DNA of 38,874 bases from Chitinophagaceae bacterium (lineage in GTDB: Bacteria; Bacteroidota; Bacteroidia; Chitinophagales; Chitinophagaceae). The DNA is taken from assembly GCA_947442625.1 (NCBI GenBank), contig CANEWJ010000007.1, forward strand, positions 1 through 38,874, given 5' to 3'. The position numbers were made by a program, and so were the translations under genes. The stretch's first letter is position 1, and each line of letters opens with the position of its first letter. The notes beneath the pieces were generated by a model. The model was given only the letters and a program-made list of their open reading frames with translations, searched no databases and was not told where the DNA came from. Shown here in pieces: positions 1 through 7,264 of this stretch.

Positions 1-732
1 CCTGAATTTTCAGCAATTGAAAGCCAGTTAAAAACAGAACTTGAGCAACTTAAGAAAGAAACAGGCTATAAAGCTGAGATACCGAGGCCTGATGCTGAAC
101 GCTTAGGAAATGTGAAAACAAGAAAACTACTTTCGATTGATTTTGGAAATACTATATTATATTCCCAACCTGAAAATGATATCCAATTCCAGGGGGTAGT
201 ACTGAATAAAGATCAAAGAGGAGCTAGTGGTAATTTTAATGATGGTGCTACAGCAGTTATAAAAGCCAGACCGGATTTAGATCCTTCAAAAGGCACTTTT
301 GTTATTGAATGTCTGATTAAGCCAGAATCCCCTGATGGAATAATTGCTTCTTGTGGATCAGAAAAGGAGGGATGGGCAATATTTTTAGAAAACGGGATAC
401 CTGGTTTTGTGGTAGCGCATGATAAGCATCTGCAGTTTATAGACGGAACATCAGAAATAATCAACAAATGGTCCCATCTTGTGGCAGTAATTGAAAACTA
501 TAATAACGTTATAAAGTTTTTTGCCGATGGAAAATTAATCGGACAACGGAAAATGTTACTGCCAATACAATCCGTTAATTCTAATGATGGTGATGTTTAT
601 TTAGGCCAGGATTCAGGAGATATGATTGATCCGAAAGGGGTTTCAGTTCATGCTTATAAAGGCTTGATTCAATCTGTTACTTTCTATCGCGAAAAGATGC
701 AGAATTCAAAAATAATAGAATTATCAAAGTAA
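1..732 (+). CDS. C-terminal part of a sulfatase-like protein with a LamG/concanavalin A-like domain (5' truncated by window edge)
   Basis: The frame is open from base 1 (PEFSAIESQLKTELEQLKKETGYKAEIPRPDAERLG...), upstream of the GTG the ORF track uses as a start. The tail resembles sulfatase C-termini and is followed by a LamG-like beta-sandwich (FVIECLIKPES..GIIAS..WAIFLENGIPGFVV..WSHLVAVIEN...IKFFADGKLIGQ). Confidence 0.6.
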   Translation, partial: PEFSAIESQLKTELEQLKKETGYKAEIPRPDAERLGNVKTRKLLSIDFGNTILYSQPENDIQFQGVVLNKDQRGASGNFNDGATAVIKARPDLDPSKGTFVIECLIKPESPDGIIASCGSEKEGWAIFLENGIPGFVVAHDKHLQFIDGTSEIINKWSHLVAVIENYNNVIKFFADGKLIGQRKMLLPIQSVNSNDGDVYLGQDSGDMIDPKGVSVHAYKGLIQSVTFYREKMQNSKIIELSK

Positions 733-797
733 ATTGATTGTAACCTGAAAGGGATACGATATGTAGAATTCAATAGCTTATTTTGTAAAATCGTATT

Positions 798-1976
798 ATG
801 GCATCAGTTAAATCATCATTGGTATGTATAGCCTTACTTTTTTTTCTAAATGGTATTGCTCAAAAAACAATTGATACTATAGCCACAACAGTGGGTAATT
901 TCTCTATACCAATCAAAATACAATTGCCCAAACAAACCACAGCGAAAAGCCCTATTTACTTCTTTGTCCATGGTGGAGGATGGAATGGAGGTACACAAAA
1001 TGAAGTTCCTCCAGCTACGCTTTCAGGTGATGCAGACATTTTGTCTGATGCGCTGGGAATTATTTACGTTGGGTTGGCCTATCGTTGTAAAGGGAATAAT
1101 GCCAGTTTTGCTGACGCAATAAATGACTTAGAATCAAGTGTTAAGTGGTTTTTAGACAATGCAAGCAGATTTAATGCAGACACTGCGAGGATTGGTTTTG
1201 GAGGTGCTTCCGCAGGATCTACTCTTTCTGCAGTGATGGCTCAAAAATATCCGAATTGCAAGGTTTATGTTGGTGCAGAGGGAATGTATAACTTGGTAGA
1301 CCAAGATGAAAAAAAATCCCCATTTCCAAATTCCGAAGCAAGAAAAAACTATGGGTTAGAAACTGAAGACAAAAGTAAAATGGCATCTGCATATTATAAT
1401 TTAAGGGATAAGCCTCCTGCCTCACTTTTATTGCATGGAAAAGAAGACAGGTTATGCCATTACACACAAAGTATACATTTTGCCGAAAAAATTAAGGTAG
1501 CCGGTGGCAAAGCCAATGTTTTACTTTATGATAAAATTAATCATACTTGCTTAAGTGCCGCTTATCCAGACGTTTTCAAAAAGAGTGTAATGGAAATTGT
1601 ATATCTTTTTATTAGTGAATTCAATATTAAAAACATCAGTATTGAAACAATTCAAAATACATTGGATACACGATTAGAAAATCAGTATCCATCAACGAGT
1701 ATCACCGAAAGTAAAATTATTGGTTTATGGAAATACAATAATGAACATTTATTTTTCAAATCCAATGGAAAAGGGGAAGTAAAATTAAACAATAGTGTGA
1801 ATGACTTTAATTACATCATCAAGAATGATTCTTCAACCATAATATTGCAAGAACAAAAGGAACGAATATTTTATTTGAGGAAAAACAATAGCACTATGTT
1901 TGAGTTATTTACCGATAACACAGAAAAAATATACAGAGTGTTTGATTATTTTAAACAAGAAAATTATTCAAAGTAA
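798..1976 (+). CDS. Secreted alpha/beta-hydrolase (esterase/lipase family) with an extra C-terminal domain
   Basis: Signal peptide; HGGGW oxyanion motif; GASAGS nucleophile elbow; later GKEDRLC and NHTC for the Asp/His of the triad. Confidence 0.8.
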   Translation: MASVKSSLVCIALLFFLNGIAQKTIDTIATTVGNFSIPIKIQLPKQTTAKSPIYFFVHGGGWNGGTQNEVPPATLSGDADILSDALGIIYVGLAYRCKGNNASFADAINDLESSVKWFLDNASRFNADTARIGFGGASAGSTLSAVMAQKYPNCKVYVGAEGMYNLVDQDEKKSPFPNSEARKNYGLETEDKSKMASAYYNLRDKPPASLLLHGKEDRLCHYTQSIHFAEKIKVAGGKANVLLYDKINHTCLSAAYPDVFKKSVMEIVYLFISEFNIKNISIETIQNTLDTRLENQYPSTSITESKIIGLWKYNNEHLFFKSNGKGEVKLNNSVNDFNYIIKNDSSTIILQEQKERIFYLRKNNSTMFELFTDNTEKIYRVFDYFKQENYSK

Positions 1977-2001
1977 AATCCAGCATCTTTCTCTATTTGA
2001 G

Positions 2002-2478
2002 CTAATCAACCACCACTATCCCCTTTGCAAGTATATTCACTTCAGTCTTCGGTTGGGTGATGGCATCTATTTCTGCCTGTGATTTTTTGGCGTCTTCAGC
2101 AAAATGCCTGAGTTCTTTAACAGAAACCGTTTTTATGGCAGCCTGGCCTTCAATTACAACCGTTTTTCCCTTGGCAGCCAATGGAACGAAAAACCCGTAG
2201 TCTTTCATTTTTACAGTCGCTTGTTTTCCATCAGGAAGCTCAAGTTTGAGCCAGCATCCCTTATTAGGGCAGACATCAACTATTTTTGCACTGATCTTGG
2301 CTTCAGGCATGCTTGGTTCTTTCTCCAATTGGCTTACAAGTTCAGCCAAAGGAATAGCCCCTTTTGCTTTTACCTTGACTCCGTAAAAATCACCCTTATC
2401 AGCATTGCCTGCTGGAGGTTGAGCATAGGAGCCAAGGGTAACCAGGAGTGCAATGGATACAAATATTAATTTATACAT
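2002..2478 (-). CDS. DUF4920 domain-containing secreted protein
   Basis: Signal peptide, then GDFYGVKVKAKGAIPLAELVSQL...KISAKIVDVCPNKGCWLKLELPDGKQATVKMKDYGFFVPLAAKGKTVVIEG, a pattern typical of the DUF4920 family. Confidence 0.8.
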   Translation of the reverse strand: MYKLIFVSIALLVTLGSYAQPPAGNADKGDFYGVKVKAKGAIPLAELVSQLEKEPSMPEAKISAKIVDVCPNKGCWLKLELPDGKQATVKMKDYGFFVPLAAKGKTVVIEGQAAIKTVSVKELRHFAEDAKKSQAEIDAITQPKTEVNILAKGIVVVD

Positions 2479-2500
2479 GATGTTTAAGTTTATGTTGGTA

Positions 2501-2682
2501 AAGTTAATAAAGGTTTGATTGATTTTGTGAGATCTGAGAATATAAGATTTCTATACTACACCGATAGCTTGAGAAAAGGTTCAGCCCTAACCATGACAGG
2601 TCTTTCAAAGGGAATCTACAATGTCAAGGTCTGGGGAATTGATGGAAAACTGTTGATGACTGAAAAAATTATCAAGGAATAG
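2501..2682 (+). pseudogene. Orphan T9SS-type C-terminal sorting-like tail (gene remnant)
   Basis: Frame KGLIDFVRSENIRFLYYTDSLRKGSALTMTGLSKGIYNVKVWGIDGKLLMTEKIIKE*, read by eye. The L-S-K-G-I-Y-x-V-K-V...K-x-x-x-x-K-I-I-K-E ending resembles type A T9SS C-terminal domains. There is no plausible upstream gene body. Confidence 0.45.
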
Positions 2683-2811
2683 GGGATAATTATATATTAT
2701 ATTTTTAAATAATATGAATAATTTTACTCAACCAATGAAAAAATTATCAAGGAATAGGGGATAATTATATATTATATTTTTAAATAATATGAATAATTTT
2801 ACTCAACCAAT
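2661..2811. repeat. Perfect 75-bp direct tandem duplication (2661-2735 and 2736-2810, plus one shared base)
   Basis: TGAAAAAATTATCAAGGAATAGGGGATAATTATATATTATATTTTTAAATAATATGAATAATTTTACTCAACCAA occurs twice back to back with no mismatch. Confidence 0.97.
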
Positions 2812-2818
2812 TATATGT

Positions 2819-3046
2819 ATGAATAATTCTAAATGCAAATTCCTTGTGACCATGTTGGCTGGATTGATAATTACCGCTATAGCTTATTCACAACCACCTA
2901 CTGGTGATGATGATGATGTAGCTGATGTAGCTGAAATGGTTCCATTGGATGGAGGACTTTCTATTTTACTCGCAGCAGGTGTTACCTATGGGTTGAAGAA
3001 AATGCATGATTCAAAAAAACGTGAGCAAGAAGGGGGCAAAGATTAA
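2819..3046 (+). CDS. Small secreted/membrane protein with a PID-CTERM-like C-terminal segment
   Basis: MNNSKCKFLVTMLAGLIITAIAYSQPPTGDDDDVADVAEMVPLDGGLSILLAAGVTYGLKKMHDSKKREQEGGKD: signal peptide, acidic spacer, P-[IL]-D-G-G-hydrophobic helix-basic tail. The ORF track starts at 2789 inside the tandem repeat; 2819 fits the signal peptide better. Confidence 0.7.
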   Translation: MNNSKCKFLVTMLAGLIITAIAYSQPPTGDDDDVADVAEMVPLDGGLSILLAAGVTYGLKKMHDSKKREQEGGKD

Positions 3047-3422
3047 AGCGAATTTTAGTACACTCCATTGAGTTCATAGCACTATAGAATACTTTTAGGA
3101 ATTACTTGCCATTGATTCCAACAGAATTCTACAATGTTATGAACCCTGTGAAAAAGTCATTTCTCCTTTGGTGACATCCGCAAAAATGAATGTATCCAAA
3201 AGGGAGGAGTAGCCAAGTCTTATGTTGACCATGTGATGGTATTTGAAGCGGTATCAGGAAATTAGTTGATGATAATAGACACCCGCATTTGAAGATTTGA
3301 ATAGAAAGCATCATCTATCTGGGTCCTCTGCTAAGTCAGCGGTTCAAGCAGTTTTCTACCGCCAACGATTGCGTAATTCCACTTTCCCAAGAGCAGGATT
3401 TTGCTTAGCTTAGCCACTTGTT

Positions 3423-3434
3423 TTAACCGGTTAA
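3423..3434. promoter_or_regulatory. Perfect 12-bp palindrome TTAACCGGTTAA upstream of uxaA, candidate LacI-family operator
   Basis: TTAACCGGTTAA is its own reverse complement, has a central CpG, and lies 13 bp before the uxaA start codon at 3448. Confidence 0.5.
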
Positions 3435-3447
3435 TCCAACATTGACA

Positions 3448-5094
3448 ATGAAGAAAATTGTTCTGAAAGTACACCCCAGAGACAATGTGATTGTAGCCTT
3501 GCGTGACCTTGAAAAGGCCGAAATCATTGATTTTGAGGGATTTCAATATGAGATGCAGGAAAAAGTGCAGGCCAAGCATAAATTTTATACGGAAGACCTT
3601 CCCCAAGGCAGTGAGGTGATTATGTATGGAGTGCTTGTGGGTAAAGTGCAGTACGACGTGAAGAAAGGAGGGTTGATGACTACTGATAACCTTCATCATG
3701 CCGCAGATCCATACGCCTATCGGGATGCTGAATACAAATGGACAGCTCCTGATGTTTCAAAATATGCAGGAAGAACCTTCAATGGCTACCACAGAACCGA
3801 TGGCCGTGTAGGCACAGCCAACTATTGGCTTTTCATTCCAACCGTTTTCTGCGAAAACAGGAACCTTGATGTGATCCGTGAAGCCATGCACAATGAATTG
3901 GGTTATGCGGTTACAGATAAGTACAAACGCTATACCAGGATGCTTAAAGAGGCCTATGAAAAAGGCGAGCAACTGGATCATGATGCGGTGAACCTTTCTG
4001 CAGGAACTGATGCAAAGGCAAGCCGCTTGTTTAAAAATGTAGATGGTATCAAATTCCTCAACCACCAGGGTGGATGTGGTGGAACAAGACAGGACTCTGC
4101 TATTTTAGAAAACCTGCTTGCGGCTTATGCTGATCATCCCAATGTAGGTGGCATAACTGTTTTGAGCTTGGGCTGCCAGCATCTTCAAGTGGATACATTT
4201 GTTGATACCATCAAAAAACGCAATCCTCATTTTGACAAGCCCATCCATGTTTTTGAACAACAAGGACCAATGAGTGAAGAGGAGTTGATCAAACATGCGA
4301 TTGCTTCAACCTTCAAGGGATTGATTGAAATCAACAAACAGGAACGCAAGCCTGCAGGCCTTGATACATTGACTGTTGGCGTGAAATGCGGTGGCAGCGA
4401 TGGTTTCAGCGGTATTTCTGCCAATCCTGCAGTAGGGTATTTTTCGGATTTGCTGGTAGCACTCAATGGAAAAATTTTGCTGGCAGAGTTTCCTGAACTC
4501 TGTGGTGCTGAGCAGGAGCTCATCGACAGGTGTGAAACCAAAGCATCTGCAGAAAAATTTATCAAACTGATGGATGAATACAGTGCACAGGCCATTCAGG
4601 CTGGATCAGGATTTCACATGAATCCATCTCCAGGAAACATCAGGGATGGCTTGATTACCGATGCCATCAAGAGTGCTGGCGCTTGCAAGAAGGGCGGCAC
4701 TGCACCTGTGGTGGATGTGCTTGACTACACCGAACCAGCAACCAAGGCAGGTTTGAGCCTTGTCTGTACTCCCGGAAATGATGTTGAAGCCACTACCGGC
4801 AAGGCCGCTTCAGGAGCAACCTTGATCCTGTTTACAACAGGCCTTGGCACACCAACCGGAAATCCCGTTTGCCCAACCATCAAAGTGGCCACCAATTCAA
4901 CCCTTGCAAAACGCATGGCTGACATCATCGATATTGATTGTGGACCAATCGTGGAAGGTGAAAAGACCATTGAAGAAATGGGCGAAGAAATCATGGAGTA
5001 TTGCATCAAAGCCGCCAGCGGTGAATTGATACCCAAGGCCGTCCAGCTCAACCAGGATGATTTCATTCCCTGGAAACGCGGCGTATCCTTGTAG
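3448..5094 (+). CDS. uxaA: Altronate dehydratase
   Basis: MKKIVLKVHPRDNVIVALRDLEKAEIIDFEGFQYE... TFNGYHRTDGRVGTANYWLFIPTVFCENRNL ... HQGGCGGTRQD ... GVKCGGSDGFSGISANPAVG ... TTGLGTPTGNPVCPTIKVATNS, typical of UxaA. The ORF-track start at 3442 is a TTG; an ATG lies at 3448. Confidence 0.93.
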   Translation: MKKIVLKVHPRDNVIVALRDLEKAEIIDFEGFQYEMQEKVQAKHKFYTEDLPQGSEVIMYGVLVGKVQYDVKKGGLMTTDNLHHAADPYAYRDAEYKWTAPDVSKYAGRTFNGYHRTDGRVGTANYWLFIPTVFCENRNLDVIREAMHNELGYAVTDKYKRYTRMLKEAYEKGEQLDHDAVNLSAGTDAKASRLFKNVDGIKFLNHQGGCGGTRQDSAILENLLAAYADHPNVGGITVLSLGCQHLQVDTFVDTIKKRNPHFDKPIHVFEQQGPMSEEELIKHAIASTFKGLIEINKQERKPAGLDTLTVGVKCGGSDGFSGISANPAVGYFSDLLVALNGKILLAEFPELCGAEQELIDRCETKASAEKFIKLMDEYSAQAIQAGSGFHMNPSPGNIRDGLITDAIKSAGACKKGGTAPVVDVLDYTEPATKAGLSLVCTPGNDVEATTGKAASGATLILFTTGLGTPTGNPVCPTIKVATNSTLAKRMADIIDIDCGPIVEGEKTIEEMGEEIMEYCIKAASGELIPKAVQLNQDDFIPWKRGVSL

Positions 5095-5117
5095 TCGATT
5101 AAAATCTATCGCACAAT

Positions 5118-5160
5118 CCCCAACCCTTAAACCCCTAAACCCCTAAACCTCTCCACCCCT
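5118..5160. repeat. Telomere-like C-rich tract (CCCCaaCCCttaaaCCCCtaaaCCCC...), G-quadruplex-capable on the - strand
   Basis: Four C-runs of 3-4 separated by 2, 5 and 4 nt in the uxaA-kduD gap. Confidence 0.8.
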
Positions 5161-5173
5161 CAACCTCTCTAAC

Positions 5174-5941
5174 ATGAATATCCTCTCCGCATTCAACCTC
5201 TCAGGAAAAACTGCCCTTGTAACCGGTTGCAACCGTGGGATCGGTATGGGCATGGCCATAGGACTTGCAGAGGCCGGTGCAGACATCATTGGCGTAAGCG
5301 CTTCACTTGCTCCAGGCAGTGGGGTGGAAAAGCAGGTAACTGCATTGGGCAGAACATTCCAACCTTACCAGGCTGATTTTTCCAGCAGGGACAGCATCTA
5401 TATTTTTCTTGGTCAGTTGGCAGAAGCTGGAATTGTTCCGGATATCCTTGTCAACAATGCGGGTACCATCATGCGCAATCCGGCAGCTGAACACAGTGAT
5501 GAATACTGGGACCGCGTCATCAACATCAACCTTGATGCACAGTTCATCATGTCCAGGGAAATTGGCAAAAAAATGATTGAAAGAGGATCTGGAAAAATAA
5601 TTTTCACCTGCTCATTGCTTTCCTTCCAGGGAGGAATCAATGTTCCTGGCTATGCTGCTAGCAAAGGGGCATTGTCTAGCCTCGTTAAAGCATTGGCCAA
5701 TGAATGGGCATCAAAAGGGGTAAATGTAAATGGCATTGCCCCAGGTTATATTGCCACTGATAATACCGAAGCCCTGAGAAACGATCCTGAGCGCAGCAAA
5801 TCGATTATGGATCGCATTCCCGCCAAACGCTGGGGTGAACCCGAAGATTTCAAAGGAGCCATTGTTTATTTGGCCTCAGCCGCCAGCAGCTATGTTCACG
5901 GAGAAATCCTGACCGTAGATGGAGGATGGATGGGACGATAG
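5174..5941 (+). CDS. kduD: 2-dehydro-3-deoxy-D-gluconate 5-dehydrogenase / 2-deoxy-D-gluconate 3-dehydrogenase (SDR family)
   Basis: ILSAFNLSGKTALVTGCNRGIGMGMAIGLAEAGADIIG ... NNAGTIMRNPAAEHSDEYWDRVININLDAQF ... YAASKGAL ... NVNGIAPGYIATDNTEALRNDPERSKSIMDRIPAKRWG, strongly KduD-like. Confidence 0.88.
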   Translation: MNILSAFNLSGKTALVTGCNRGIGMGMAIGLAEAGADIIGVSASLAPGSGVEKQVTALGRTFQPYQADFSSRDSIYIFLGQLAEAGIVPDILVNNAGTIMRNPAAEHSDEYWDRVININLDAQFIMSREIGKKMIERGSGKIIFTCSLLSFQGGINVPGYAASKGALSSLVKALANEWASKGVNVNGIAPGYIATDNTEALRNDPERSKSIMDRIPAKRWGEPEDFKGAIVYLASAASSYVHGEILTVDGGWMGR

Positions 5942-6048
5942 GGTGTAGGGGTTTAAGGGTTTAGAGGTGTAGTGGTTTAGGGGTTTAAAGGGGATGTAAA
6001 ATACCTAACCCTCTAAACCTTTAAACCCTAAACCTCTCAACCCTCAAC
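5942..6048. repeat. Telomere-like inverted repeat (G-rich GGGTTTA half, then C-rich CCTAAACCC half) between convergent kduD and fba
   Basis: GGGTTTAAAGG (5981-5991) pairs perfectly with CCTTTAAACCC (6018-6028). GGTTTAGAGG (5958-5967) can alternatively pair with CCTCTAAACC (6010-6019). Confidence 0.8.
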
Positions 6049-7116
6049 TCAACTATTTCTATTGATGCAATTGAGGTCCTCAAATGCAACCTTCAACCTT
6101 GCCATGAAGGTTTCTTCTCCTTTGCGGAGCCAAACCCTGGGGTCGTAGTATTTCTTGTTGGGCTTTTCAGCACCCTCTGGATTGCCCAATTGTGCCTGGA
6201 GATAGGCTTCGTTTTTCTTGTAGTTGTTCAATACACCTTCCCAGAAAGCCCACTGGAGATCGGTGTCGATATTCATTTTGATGGCACCATAACTGATGGC
6301 TTCCCTGATCTGGTGCTGTGGTGAACCGCTTCCACCATGGAATACAAAGAATACTGGCTTGTCGCCGGTATTGAACGTTTTTTGGATATAGTCTTGGGAG
6401 TTTTTCAAAATTTCCGGGCGCAGTTGAACGTTGCCTGGGCTGTAAACACCATGAACATTGCCAAATGCAGCTGCAACGGTAAACAGTTCACCCACCTTGC
6501 CAAGTTCTGTATACGCATGGGCCACGTGTTGTGGCTGTGTATAAAGCTTGTCGTTTTCAACGTCTGAATTGTCAACACCATCTTCCTCACCACCAGTAAC
6601 ACCCAATTCAATTTCAATACCCATGCCAAGCGGCGCCATGCGTTTGAAGTATTCCACAGATGTGGCGATGTTCTCTTCCAGTGGTTCTTCGCTGAGGTCA
6701 AGCATGTGAGAACTGAACAGGGGCTGTCCTTTTTCTTTGTTGTATTGCTCACCAGCATCAATCAATCCGCTGATCCATGGCAACCATTTTTTGGAAGCAT
6801 GGTCGGTATGAAGCACAACAGGAACGCCATAGTATTTGGCCACATTGTGGATATGAAGCGCACCTGAGATGGCACCGGAGATATTCGCCTGCAACTGATC
6901 ATTGGGCATGCCTTTTCCTGCGATAAACTGTGCACCGCCATTTGAAAACTGAATGATGACAGGAGAGTTCACTGCAGCGGCAGCTTCTAGTGTAGCATTG
7001 ATGGTATCTGTGCCAGTGGTATTCACTGCAGGCATGGCGAATTGATTGTCTTTTGCGTCTTGGTAAAGTGCTTTCAGGTTATCTCCGAATAGCACACCGG
7101 CTTTGTATTTGCCCAT
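6049..7116 (-). CDS. fbaA: Class II fructose-bisphosphate aldolase
   Basis: MGKYKAGVLFGDNLKALYQDAKDNQFAMPAVNTTGTDTINATLEAA...VVLHTDHASKKWLPWISGLIDAGE...HSSHMLDLSEEPLEENI...VFHGGSGSPQHQIREAISYGAIKMNIDTDLQWAFWEG. Start moved to the internal Met at 7116. Confidence 0.93.
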   Translation of the reverse strand: MGKYKAGVLFGDNLKALYQDAKDNQFAMPAVNTTGTDTINATLEAAAAVNSPVIIQFSNGGAQFIAGKGMPNDQLQANISGAISGALHIHNVAKYYGVPVVLHTDHASKKWLPWISGLIDAGEQYNKEKGQPLFSSHMLDLSEEPLEENIATSVEYFKRMAPLGMGIEIELGVTGGEEDGVDNSDVENDKLYTQPQHVAHAYTELGKVGELFTVAAAFGNVHGVYSPGNVQLRPEILKNSQDYIQKTFNTGDKPVFFVFHGGSGSPQHQIREAISYGAIKMNIDTDLQWAFWEGVLNNYKKNEAYLQAQLGNPEGAEKPNKKYYDPRVWLRKGEETFMARLKVAFEDLNCINRNS

Positions 7117-7210
7117 ATTGGTTGTTTTAGATTCGCAAATATCGTAAAAAGATGGGAGAATTCTGCTGTCCTGGGTCATGTGGCCATTTCTACCCGAGCG
7201 CAGGTAGGCA

Positions 7211-7243
7211 AAAAAAATCCCGGTTGCACCAGGCAACCGGGAT
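7211..7243 (-). terminator. Rho-independent terminator of the TlpA-like gene
   Basis: Perfect 11-bp stem ATCCCGGTTGC-ACCAG-GCAACCGGGAT (7217-7243), followed on the - strand by a T-run (A7 at 7211-7217 on +). Confidence 0.88.
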
Positions 7244-7264
7244 CGGATAGCATGTCGAAATATG

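Noticed and set aside
3129-3314. 61-aa - strand ORF in the gene-poor region
   Set aside because: Short, no signal peptide or motif, and no supporting context.
3310-3360. tRNA-like GGTTCAAGC string
   Set aside because: No acceptor stem, anticodon arm or D-arm could be assembled around it.
5221-5228. Second AACCGGTT match near the 5' end of kduD
   Set aside because: It encodes the conserved V-T-G of the SDR glycine-rich motif and lacks the flanking TT...AA of the uxaA palindrome; probably coincidental.
5118-6048. Possible CRISPR array or true telomere in the CCCTAAA-rich tracts
   Set aside because: Units are short, irregular and spacer-less, and the tracts are internal between genes, so neither a CRISPR array nor a replicon end is supported.
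7117-7236. N-terminal extension of the aldolase ORF
   Set aside because: The extension overlaps intergenic sequence and the MGKYKAG start at 7116 matches typical class II aldolase N-termini.
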